NCBI GenBank assembly: GCA_037074615.1
Contig: CM073558.1
Location: 9,300,001-9,364,000 of the forward strand
DNA from: Leucaena leucocephala
Taxonomy: Eukaryota > Streptophyta > Magnoliopsida > Fabales > Fabaceae
Direction: 5' to 3'
DNA length: 64,000 bases
Position 1 is the first letter of the stretch; the number at the start of each line of letters is the position of its first letter. Of the stretch, positions 22,649 through 32,652 are shown one piece after another. A model generated the notes under the pieces. The model searched no databases, had not been told where the DNA came from, and saw only the letters and a program-made list of their open reading frames with translations. The position numbers were made by a program, and so were the translations under genes.

Positions 22649-23433
22649 TTAGCTTACTATCATCTTATTCCAGTCCTCTAGAGTATAAACTTGATTTAGG
22701 TTAATGCCCTCTACTGCATATCTATTTATCATGCCTGATACGACATTGAGGAATTGTAAGTAAACTGACTGCTCTTGATCTCTACTTCTGTCCATTCCTT
22801 GAACTAGACTGAGTAGTTCACTCTCCATAGCTTTCTTGAGACTGATATGGTTAGCATTATCTGTCTTTAACAAAGAAAGCTGGGATTAACTAGGGCCAAG
22901 AACATCACACTGATAGAGCCACATATTCCTGGACTTTAGGAAGGAACATGTTATGTCATAAACTCTGACTGGATATCTGAATTAGGGGATTGTGGTATAT
23001 TACTCATAGTAACTCTATCCTCAAACTCTGGTAGAGGAGGAATAATATCTGGTCTACCCATAATCCAGTACCAGTACTCAGTTTTCTCAGCCGTAATATG
23101 TCCTCTCATTAGAGGAATAGAATGTACATCAGGGTTAGATGGCACTCCAACAAACTCATACTGTGTAAAGTCACTAGACTCAGCATTATCTGGGGTATAC
23201 TGGGCTTCAGGATGTATCTCTATGTGACCTCCAGACTATAGGTTTGAGTCCACAGAAACATCTATGGGACATTCCACTATAGACTTTCCTGACTGACCCC
23301 CTAACCTTTCCTCTAAACTTTCTTTATTGTCTGAAGGATTAAAGTCTAGATGTACATCATCTTCATATATCACTACAGAATGGGGGTCTCCCTTATTAAC
23401 TGAAGCCTCTGAATTAACTTTATGAAATCCCAT
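22649..23433 (-). pseudogene. Extra pre-gag ORF of element E, broken
   Basis: Three minus-strand pieces (23433-23236, 23145-22951, 22873-22649) line up as one former ORF of about 260 codons. The first two share a frame with one or more stops between them; the third is in another frame. It lies between the primer site and the noncoding body. It begins M-G-F and, like the ORF in element C, carries an N-x-GDP motif near its start. Its last 75 residues match the C-terminal domain of the C protein: M-D-R-S-R-D-Q-E, V-Y-L-Q-F, and T-L-E-D-W-N-K-M against R-D-M-D-Q-D, V-Y-K-D-F and T-L-T-D-W-V-N-I-M. TTGCAG ends a few bases upstream of the ATG, as in C. Function unknown; not gag, protease or pol. 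Confidence 0.6.
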
Positions 23434-23559
23434 ACTTACTCCTGCAATATTTGCTTAATTAAGCAATGCTAATTATCCCAATAAACTCCATAACTTAACA
23501 AAACACTTACTGTTTAGGGTTAGGATCTAGGAATATCTTATATCATACCAGAAACTTCT

Positions 23560-23571
23560 GCTCTGATACCA
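23560..23571 (-). other. Primer binding site of element E
   Basis: TGGTATCAGAGC on the minus strand, a perfect 12-base match to the initiator-Met tRNA primer site, three bases from the right LTR. Confidence 0.85.
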
Positions 23572-23574
23572 AAA

Positions 23575-25288
23575 TGTAACATCCTTACTTTCATACGTAT
23601 TAGGGACCAATCATTAGCATTTAGACCACTTACAAGACCTTAGAAGTTCATTAGCTAAATTAGGAATTTTACTCTTTCTCAGGTTACTGTTTATATGGTA
23701 TACCAAATTATGCAATGAACTTCAAAAAATCATAACTAATTCTAGAAAACTGAAAATGAAGTGGTTCAAAAAGCTACGTGAAGATAGCATCTTGAACTTT
23801 AAGGAAAAAATAATCTCTAGACCAAATGATTAGCCAATTAATGCAGTTTATTCGCCAAAGTTTACTGTTCATTTGGTCAAAAATCCTTGAATCTTCTTTA
23901 TCTTGGCTTGAGTTTTCATTTTGCAAGAGTTTCCCCAAGGTATCACAAGGCCATAGTTTTGGGAAGAATGAGGGGGTATTTATAGCCAAAATCCAAGAAA
24001 AATCAATTGCCAAGATTGATTTGGTTACTATTTGATCTAAAGGCTCAAATTTAATCTTGGATTTTACTTTTTCATAAAAGAATAATTATGACATCATGTG
24101 GGATAGCCCATGGAACACCTAAGAGGGCTAGGTGGCGTGCTCATAGTGTAAGGAAGCTTATGGAAAAATTCTAGTCTAATCTGGTACCGATCGAAGTAGT
24201 TTCACAATAACCGAACTGTTTTCTGTGTTGAATTTTTCTATAATATACCAGGATATGTATTCTATCCTAGAAATCAATGTCTACGCTTCTCATATCCTTG
24301 AAATGGTTATACTGAGTATTTATCTACCATCCATTCCTTGACAAATGACCAAAATAACCTTGGTGTCCTTTCTTACAATATATTGACCCTAAGGGCATAA
24401 TCATCATTTTACCCCTCTTTATACTGACTTAGGGTGTCTCTGGGCTCAACTAATCATATTTATACCATGTGCCACGTTTTTAGCCTATCCCAGGTGATCA
24501 AAATGCCCTTCATCCATCTCTGGTGCAATCTGGGCATCCAAGGGTATTTTCGTAATTTCACATTTTTTTTGGACACTGGCCCCTTCTACTGATAGACTGG
24601 TAGCCTGAGTTCTAGGCCCTTCTTGGCATCATCATGGGCCTATATATAAGGTCATATGATCTCATTCTATCCAGGCTTACATACCGATAAATTCTATTAT
24701 CGAATCACGGGTGTTATCAAACTCCCGTCAAAATTCATTAATATGTGAATAACTTTTTATACAGAACTTCTTCCAGAGTTCTGTCAGATCCAGGGCATCT
24801 GACACTGTAGGGCACATTTTCCTGTAATTTGCCCACTTACATCTGAAGTCCATGAAATATGATAAAATTTCAGATAACTTTTAGACTATCAGATAATTTT
24901 TCATTGTCTGGAGTCCTAATAAAATTTATGTATCATGCCAAATTAACCAGCGCAACTTCCTCTATTTACTGATGGAATATGGGAATGAAAAACTTCTGGG
25001 TAGTTATAACCCTTTACAGGCTGATCTTTCTATAATTACAATTTTACCCTTGAACTTTTTACCTAATTACATTTAAGTCCCTTAACTTTTGGAAATTATC
25101 ACTTTTGGCCCAAATCTTGTTTCTACTTTTACTTTTTGCCTTTAACCTTTTCTACTTTTCATTTTAGTCCTTCTCTTCCTTAAAGAATCATCTAACCATT
25201 ATTATTTCTTATGATATTTGTCATAATCCTTTCCAAACCTCTTTCCACTATCAGTACTATACGGATAGGAAAAAATTAGGATATGACA
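23575..25288 (-). repeat. Element E 5' LTR (right copy)
   Basis: 1714 bp, the promoter-side LTR. TATA box at 23977-23984. In the first 165 bp I count about a dozen differences from the left LTR, clearly more than between the LTRs of element C, so E is the older insertion. Confidence 0.9.
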
Positions 25289-25293
25289 ATGTT

Positions 25294-25976
25294 AAAGGTT
25301 GTGTTAGATGCTATTAGAATTTTTTTGGAAATCTCACTCTTTTTCAAACTAAACCATGTTAGGAGCTAAGCATTATAGAAGCAAAGAGCCAATGAATGGT
25401 GTTTGAAGCATGCTTGGTATTGTCAGATAAACCTATGGTATGTAAATAAGGAACAAAGAGTACTTTGTGTAAGTTCTGTTTGGAGACAGTGAGCTTGCCG
25501 CTGTGGTTTGAATATGATATTGTATGAATTAAACTCTAAAATTTAGCATGCTTAAATTTAACATCCTAATATTTAAGTGGATATCAAGTACACTCCATTC
25601 GGATAAGAAACGAATTTATGGCGATTTTTCAAAGTCAAAAGTTGAATTCTAGAAAACTGGAAAAATTACCAGATTTAAAGTATGTTTTTACGAATGTACT
25701 AGGAACTCTACAGTAACTTTTGAACTTGGTTATTATTTTTCCCATAAAGATATCTTAAATAGGTTTCAGTGGGACTTGGAAGCACATCATTTGGAATTCT
25801 ATATATTTAAATATGATTTTTCAAATTTGGACAAAATTTTGAAAAATGCTAAATGAACAGTACCCGAGAGGAATTTAGAAAAATTCTAGATTCTTGTTTC
25901 CAACTTTAATGGGTCCTAAAGTGGTTCCAAAGACTACTAATGGATCATATAACAGTATTAAAGTAAGGATATGACA
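25294..25976 (+). repeat. Solo LTR G, segment 3 (end)
   Basis: Resumes after element E and ends AAGTAAGGATATGACA, the same end as the C LTR. Followed by GTGCT, matching ATGCT at 12828-12832 in four of five bases. Confidence 0.7.
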
Positions 25977-25981
25977 GTGCT

Positions 25982-26515
25982 AGTATCTTATGCTCTAAAC
26001 CTATATCATCATCCTTTAATATTCACCTCCCATGCTTGAGATTCATGTTGATTAGAGATATATATTGGGGTGGGATTTCCTAGCAAATCTAAGTAATAAA
26101 TGGTACTAAATAGTATATGCATTAATGCTTGTAACTTGTGCTTACTTGTGATTGTGTTAACATAATGTATTGTGCATGCTTCCATGTAACATATGAAATA
26201 TAATTTCCCAAAGAAATCATAGCACAGAGCTACAACTAATACATATGAACAACATCAATCAACAAAGCTATAACTCAATAATCCATACAATCAACACATA
26301 CAAGCTTAGGTAAGCTTACTACCTCTATTCCTTTCTTTTCCTTACTTTTTTCCTTTCTCCATTGTCCTTTCTTTGTAGTTCTCTTTACCATATTACTCAA
26401 GGCATAATAAAACATAACATCATACTCAATACAATCCATATCTAGGCCAACATAATATATTCACTAATTCTTTAGCCCTTTAAGTCTCTATCTTTCTCTA
26501 ATTTTTATTAATTGG
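25982..26515 (-). repeat. Element D leader end and right LTR, segment 1
   Basis: About 25982-26005 aligns with the end of the B internal region (CTTATGCTCTAAACC against CTTATACTCTGATACC), so it holds a decayed primer site. From about 26006 the sequence is LTR and matches B LTR 2845-3170 at a distance. Several hundred bases of LTR end are missing. Cut at 26515-26520 by element C; continues at 38861. Confidence 0.65.
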
Positions 26516-26520
26516 TTTGG
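26516..26520. repeat. Left target duplication of element C
   Basis: TTTGG, identical to 38856-38860. Confidence 0.9.
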
Positions 26521-27819
26521 TGTCATATCCCCAATTTTTTGACCAGATGTACCTGTACAGTTTATCTGCAATGGATATAAGATTCTTGGAATAAACTGTA
26601 TCAGATTGTGAAAGGAAAGGGAAGGGTTAATAACTAAGGAAAGAATAGGGACCAAAATGAAAATTTAAAAGTTTGAAGGTGAAAAGTGAAAGTAGAAGAA
26701 AAAGGAGGGACCTAAATGCAATTAATGAAAAGTTCAGGGACTAAAGTGCAATTATTCAAAAGTTAAGGGACCTAAATATAAACATGGAAAAGTTGAGCCA
26801 AAATAGGCCAAAAATGCCCAAAATCATATCAGACCCAAATTTTACCAGTAGATAGACAAAAATATTCCGGTCAGTTTAACGCAACACAGAATTTTGATTT
26901 GAGGTCCCGATTAATTGATATAAATTCTTGAAGTCAGAAGGAATTATTGCAGTATATTTGAGATCTCATAATTAGATGAGACTTTATAGAAAATTCATAT
27001 ATTTAATATATGAATTTATAAAATTGACAGAATCAGAAAAGGAATCCTATAGAAGCCATACGGGATTTTACAGTGAAATAAAATACCCGATAAATATGAT
27101 CGGGAGAGTTGTACAGTAAATTGGGCTATAAAGGTAATATAGGCAATAAGCCCATAATAAGGCCCAAATGAAGCCATCATAAGCCCATTAAGGTGACTGG
27201 ACAGTTATATGGGCCAGAGACGAGAGCAATCTAGGAAAAGTGCAAAATTACGAAAATACCCCTGGATGCCCATACTATACTAGTAGTGGATATAGGTCAT
27301 TTTAGTCACTTTAGACAGGCTAAAAACGTGTTATATAGTATAAAGAGGATTATTTAGAGCCCATATACACCATGAGCCAGTATAAAGAGGGGTGAAATGA
27401 CGATTTTGCCTTTAGGGTTAGTACAGTGCAGGAAAGGACACTAAGGGTATTTTGGTCATTTTCCAAGGGATGGATGGCAGATAAATACTCAGTATAATAT
27501 TTTCAATGATATGAGAAGCCTAGACATTAATTTCCAGGATAGAATACATATCCTGGTATATTATAAAAAATTAGGAACAGAACACAGTCCGGTTGTTGTG
27601 AAACTGCACTGATCGGTACTGGATTAGACTGGAATTTCTCCAAAAGGTTCTTTGCATGGGCAGCACGCCACCTAACCTTCTTAGGTGTCCCATGAGCTGT
27701 CCCACATGATGTAATAATTATTCTTTTTAGAAAAAAGTAAAATCCAAGATTAAATGTGAGCCTTTAAATCAAATAGTAACCAAATCAATCTTGGCCATCT
27801 ATTTCAACCCAAATTTCTC

Positions 27820-27827
27820 TATAAATA
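27820..27827 (+). promoter_or_regulatory. TATA box of element C 5' LTR
   Basis: TATAAATA followed by CCCCCC. Transcription would start near 27850. The 3' LTR copy is at 36946-36953. Confidence 0.65.
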
Positions 27828-27930
27828 CCCCCCTATTCAGAACACTTCGGCATGCATGGTGAACCATAGGGAAACTCTTGCAAAATTTCCATTCAACCAA
27901 GAAAGAAGCAACCAAAGTGAAGTAACAAGC

Positions 27931-27939
27931 AAGGTAATC
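27931..27939 (+). promoter_or_regulatory. Candidate 5' splice site in element C LTR
   Basis: AAG|GTAATC with the intron starting at 27934, about 114 bp after the TATA box. Comparable sequences lie at the same distance in LTRs G, H, K and D (AAG|GTAAG in D and K). It could join the acceptor-like TTGCAG at 29836-29841. Inferred from sequence only. Confidence 0.45.
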
Positions 27940-29733
27940 ATCTCCCTTGATCTTAAGCTTTGTTCTAGCAAGTTAGCTCATGGTTTTAAGGGGTTTTCAT
28001 GCTATATTTACCTTATGGTTGCTGCTGGAAGTGCTGCTCATATGTGGTTAAAATATGAGTTTTATGTTATGGATAGTTTAGACAAGCTTAAACAAGCTAG
28101 AATCAAGTGGTATAAGCTTGTGAATTCAAGTATGTTTGGATTTAGGGTTTTGTGTTCTTGCTGGTACTGTACGTGGTACTGTTCATATGATGGAATTTCA
28201 TGATTTTGATGCTTCCAATGAGTTTAAAATGGAAAGTGGTGTGGGGATAAAGTAGGAGAACAAGTATTGGAAGCATTGGAATCAAAATGAGAATTTTTGG
28301 AAAACAAGAGCATGCATTTCGGTTTGGCACTGTACCAATTGGTATGTTTTGATTTTGGAAATTCTGATTTCATATTTGGATTATACATGAAAAATTATGT
28401 GGAAATGAACCATGAGAATTTATTTTGGAAAGGTGGAAGTAGGAAACATAAATTAGAGAAAGAAAGGGAGCTAGTGAAAACCTAGTCTTGGATTTGGTTT
28501 TAAGTTGAGTTGTAACTTGATATTATGTTGTAATGGCTAGGTTTTGACATTTGTGAAGGAAGGAAAGCACTTCAAGAAGGTCTTGACCAAGATAGCTAAG
28601 AGGTAGCAAGGATACCTAACTATAACTCATGTTTGTTTAATTGTTTTGCTTGCTTGTTGATTATGGTGTTTGGTTGAGCTTGAGCTTATGTCATCATGTT
28701 ATGATGAAGTATGAATGATTGCAACTCCTTGCAAGTTATGTTATGAAAATATGCATCTTAGAGTTTGCTTATGTACCATTATGAAGTAGCTCCCATCTCA
28801 TGATAACATGTTAAGCATACAATTATCCATGCATGATATTATAGTTTGTGTAACTTGCTATTGGGATTTCCGTGAAATCTCATTCCTTCCACATGCATAA
28901 CTATGTTTTAGGTGCTGGATCTTTTCAAGGGAGGAGAATAAATGTTGATGAATAAGTTTGTATAATAAGTTACATGACTTACATGACACTATGGGATGAT
29001 ATGCTAGTATGCATGGTGTATGTTTCTCTAGTCCTGTTTTGAGGCCGTGGTGATTTTACAATGTTTTTGGCATCTAAATCAATGAGTTTTAGTCTGAAAC
29101 TTGGCCTGCTTAAATTTAAGACACAGAGATTTAAATGAACACCAAGAACGCCTCATTTGGATAAGTATCTGAATTGTTATGATTTTCCAAAGTTGGAAGT
29201 AAGATCTGGAATTGAGTAAAACGAGTGCTGAGAGGCAGTGCCGGTTACACAAAGATTTCATATACCAAATGAACGCGTTTTTCTACGAAATTTTATGAGC
29301 TTAAAGATAACATCTAAAGATTAAAATCCATAGGTAACACAGTTCATTTGGATAAGTAACCAAAGAGAAATGAATTTTTGAAGTTAAGCAAAGAAACTGG
29401 AACTTTCAGATTTTACCAAATAAACAGTGATTTTCAATGATTAAACTGATTTCATTGGGACAAGAAAACCTCAGTTTCATATTTTTCCCTCAAAGATATG
29501 TGAAATAGCTTTCATTAGAAATTGGAACCATGTTATTTCTATTTTTCTACAATTAATTATGAATTTTCAAAGTAGGGTACATGTTCTGGAATTACCAAAT
29601 GAACAATAAAAGTGAACAGTACCCGAGAGCAAATCTTTTGGAAATGGATGTTTTCAAAGCAAATGGTTATGTAATTGGTTCCAATCACTTCTAATCAAGT
29701 ATAATTGAGGTTAAAAGTAAGGATATGACATTT

Positions 29734-29745
29734 TGGTATCAGAGC
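29734..29745 (+). other. Primer binding site of element C
   Basis: TGGTATCAGAGC, complement of the 3' end of plant initiator methionine tRNA, three bases after the 5' LTR. Confidence 0.93.
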
Positions 29746-29835
29746 AAAGGATTCTGGCTTAGGAAATGCTCTGATTACATTATTTATAGACTGAAACATA
29801 AGTAAAGATTTGCATAATTGACCCTAAGTTAATTA

Positions 29836-29841
29836 TTGCAG
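29836..29841 (+). promoter_or_regulatory. Candidate 3' splice site before the extra ORF
   Basis: TTGCAG followed by G, with the ORF's ATG at 29849. The same TTGCAGGA lies just upstream of the ATG of the homologous ORF in element E (minus strand, about 23440). Spliced use is inference. Confidence 0.4.
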
Positions 29842-29848
29842 GATACCA

Positions 29849-30742
29849 ATGACTGAGTCTAGAACATCAGAGACTACAGTGAACCAGGGGGACCCTAGAC
29901 CCACAGTCTATAGTTCTGATAGATCAGGGTGGAACTCAGAAGAGATAGATGCTTTCATGCATGATCCGGAGTTTGGTCTTCCCCCAGTGATCAATATCCG
30001 GGATTCTAGTAGTGAATCAGAATTGGGCAGGTTAGATAATTCTTCGGTGGGATCAAATGAGATGGATGAGGATGATGATGAAGAAGAGGAAATATCATAT
30101 GAGGATATACCATCAGAAGATGATGAACTTGAGGAACCTAACCTATCCCCACCCATGAATATTGTACTATAAAGAGATACAGGTCAGATAGATGATAAAG
30201 AAATGATAGACCCTCAAGAAGAACAATCTGATGTGGGTTACTCTTATGTTAGGGGTGCAACAGACCCTGTGCCTAGGAAGGCCGATAAGGTAGATGTTCC
30301 TGGACCGAGTCAAGTACCTAAACCAGTTGATGTACCTGGACCCAGCCATACAGCTAATATACCTGCTCCTAGTCATGTAGCTGATATACCTGGACCTAGT
30401 CAGCGGCTAGACCCTACAGATATTCCAGGTCCAAGTGGAACCAAGAAGATAGTAGTACAGCTATACCTGGGTAACCATCAGATAATTGAGTTAATCCCTG
30501 GGAAGGATATGGATGAAGAACATTTTAGGAGAGCTGTAGAACTCACAAAGCAGCTATATGGGATAGGAAGGATGTTGATTAGAGATATGGATCAAGACTA
30601 TAGAGTTTACAAAGATTTCATAGCAAGAGTAAGGGAGGCCTATCAGGCATATGATCTAAATACTCTTACCCTTACTGATTGGGTTAACATCATGGATGAT
30701 ATTTTGCCTCTTATAGCAACATGGAAAGAAGGGTTAGATTAG
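29849..30742 (+). CDS. Extra ORF upstream of gag in element C
   Basis: 297 codons in one frame, interrupted by a single TAA at 30170-30172 (codon 108). Residues about 70-100 are strongly acidic (long D/E runs). Residues about 149-198 hold five copies of D-V/I-P-x-P-S type repeats (D-V-P-G-P-S, D-I-P-G-P-S, N-I-P-A-P-S). Residues about 205-297 form a non-repetitive domain with charged helices-like sequence, ending in T-L-T-D-W-V-N-I-M-D-D. No membrane segment, signal peptide, zinc finger or enzyme motif is visible. A homologue sits at the same place in element E. The product is not gag, protease or pol, and I do not recognise it. Extra ORFs before gag are known in Ogre/Tat elements; I infer this is an independent case in a chromovirus. 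The stop may be recent damage. Confidence 0.7.
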
Positions 30743-31032
30743 TACTTTGAAGAGGAACCCTTTGAGGATATCCATAATTGGATCTACATGGTAGGGAAAT
30801 TTATTAGGATCCATTATGAGAAAATATAGTGTAATAGCTGTATGTATGAATGTTGTTGTAATCTATGTACTTTTGACTAGTAATGACATAATACATGTAT
30901 GTGTGTCTGTTATGAAGAGTTTATGTAATGATGTTAAACCTGTTGTATGCTATGTTTTGAATGAAATATAAAGTATGTTAATTATAATATTCCTTTCCTA
31001 TTTCCTATTTCCTATTACGATAGTAAAACAAA
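30743..31032 (+). other. Spacer between extra ORF and gag, with pyrimidine tract
   Basis: No ORF. It ends in a pyrimidine-rich run (about 30989-31017) followed by ACGATAG and then the gag ATG at 31033. This looks like a second possible splice acceptor. It could also simply be leader sequence. Confidence 0.45.
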
Positions 31033-32634
31033 ATGGTAAGAACCAGAAGAGCTAGTGCTTCGGGTGAATCCCAGAATGCTGGAGATATTAATCAGCTGAT
31101 TCTAGAACGGCTGGAGCAGCAGCAGAAGCTGATAGAGGAAGTAAAAGCTGCTCAAGCAAGGAGTGAGCAGGAAAGGGATGCTGCTATAGCAGCAGCTGCA
31201 GCTGAAGCAGTGGAGAACCTCAAACACCCAGAGTCTGCAGGTACAGCTAATACAGAACTAGAGATGGTTCAACAGACAACAGAACTATCGAGATAGACAG
31301 GACAAACAATAGATCCTACTGGTATTCAACAATGGATGACTAAGTTTTGTAAGCATAGTCCTCCGACATTTGAGGGAACGTTCGATGTACAAAAAGCGGA
31401 GGATTGGATCAGCAGATTAGAGAAGATCTTTAAGGTACTAGGTTGTCCATTTGAGAGTAAAGCACAGATGGCAATCTACCAGCTAGAAAGTGATGCGGAC
31501 AGATGGTGGAAGAACACAGAGTTAGTATTGCAGGCTAGACACGTTCCTATCACATGTGAAGTGTTCCTTGAACAGTTTTATGAGAAGTATTTTCCCCAGT
31601 CTGTACAAGATGAACGAGAAGCAGAATTCCTTGTGCTAAGACAAGGAGAAAAAGAATCCTTTGATGAATACTTAGCAAAGTTCATCCGTTTTTCCCAGTA
31701 TTCCACTTATCTACGACAGGTGGACGATGAGAGGTGGATGACGGAGAGGATGATCAGGGGATTGAATACTACTCTAAAAGATAAGATGACCCCTCAACAA
31801 TACCATCAGTTCAATAAAGCAGTAGAGGCCTGCAGAATTATTGAGAATAGTCTGAATCACCGGATGCTGATGAGACCAGTAAACAGAGAGACTGCTGCTC
31901 CTGAGAGACCTAACCAGAATAGAAATGCAGCCAGTGATAGTGGCTATAAAAAGAAGAGGAAAAGGCAGTGTCAGCATAAACAAAAGCCTAACAGAGGGAA
32001 TTACAGGGGTAACCTAAATAATAGAGACCAGAGGTCTAGAGTATGTAACAAATGCGGGAAGAACCATGGAGACAAACCATGCTTGATGGGGCAGAACGTC
32101 TGTTACACATGTGGCCAGCCTGGACATTTTTCCAAAAATTGTCCCCAAGCAGTTAATGATCAAAGGCCACGCACTCAAGGGCGAGTGTTTGCAATGACAA
32201 GGGAAGAGGCACAGAGATCACCCGAGATGATCCAAGGTATCATCTATCTCAATAATCATGCTGTGATTGCTATGTTTGATTCGGGTGCAAGTCATTCCTT
32301 TGTTTCTTATGAATGTGCTAAATGTTTGGGCCTTACAATTAGCAAGCTGCATTATGCCATATGTGTCACAACCCCTACAAATGCTAAAGTAGTTACATCA
32401 GATGTCTGCCTAAATTGTGTCATTCGATATGAATGTTGTTGCACTACTCTTGACCTAATATGCATGCCATTCCATGAAATTGATGTCATAATTGGATTGA
32501 ATTGGTTGTCTGCCAATAATGTAATGCTGGATTGTAAGAACAAAACTCTAGTTCTTTGTCCACAAGCCCCAAATGTGAATCCAGAAGTGAAACTGAATTT
32601 CCTGACGGAGGCTCAAGCGGATAGATATTTATGA
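31033..32634 (+). CDS. gag: gag-protease of element C
   Basis: One frame with a TAG at 31294-31296 (codon 88) and a TGA at 32632-32634. The N-terminal 87 codons are rich in Q, E and A (coiled-coil-like). Then comes a capsid-type gag domain (about 31336-31850, W-I-S-R-L-E-K-I-F, W-W-K-N), two zinc knuckles (C-N-K-C-G-K-N-H...C and CYTCGQPGHF...C, 32044-32145) and an aspartic protease with DSGASHSF at 32278-32301. The TAG is at the same codon in element A, so it predates the split of the two copies. The TGA corresponds to CAA in A, so it is private to C; past it the frame runs on into RT without a shift. Confidence 0.9.
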
Positions 32635-32652
32635 AAAGGATGTCAGGGATAT

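Larger units (their letters stand above)
16728..25288 (-). mobile_element. Element E, non-autonomous LTR retrotransposon with pre-gag ORF
   Basis: 8561 bp. LTRs of equal length (1714 bp each: 16728-18441 and 23575-25288), both TG...CA in plus-strand reading. The primer site is at 23560-23571 and the polypurine tract at 18442-18460 (AAGGGGCTAGAAA on the minus strand). The internal 5.1 kb has no gag, RT, RNase H or integrase, but holds the remains of the extra ORF that precedes gag in element C (22649-23433). The flanks ACATT (16723-16727) and ATGTT (25289-25293) match at three of five bases, a decayed duplication at best. It interrupts solo LTR G. Confidence 0.88.
26521..29730 (+). repeat. Element C 5' LTR
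   Basis: 3210 bp, TGTCATATCC...GGATATGACA. Its partner at 35647-38855 is 3209 bp. In the first 330 bp I count about ten differences, mostly transitions; the middle is nearly identical. Holds degenerate repeats of the type AAAAGTT-AGGGACCTAAATG (about 26640-26790), the conserved block at 26886-26928, the promoter (27820) and a 5' splice-site-like sequence (27934). Confidence 0.95.

Noticed and set aside
27856..28203. 115-codon ORF in the element C LTR, repeated at 36981-37328
   Set aside because: It recurs only because the two LTRs are copies. No domain, and a splice-site-like sequence interrupts it. Its place just after the TATA box makes an upstream ORF possible, but there is no support.
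29908..30156. 82-codon serine-rich minus-strand ORF
   Set aside because: Antisense shadow of the acidic segment of the extra ORF.
31336..31338. ATG at 31336 as the true gag start
   Set aside because: The upstream 87 codons in the same frame are conserved between A and C and read like a gag N-terminus, so 31033 is preferred; the internal ATG stays possible because of the shared TAG.
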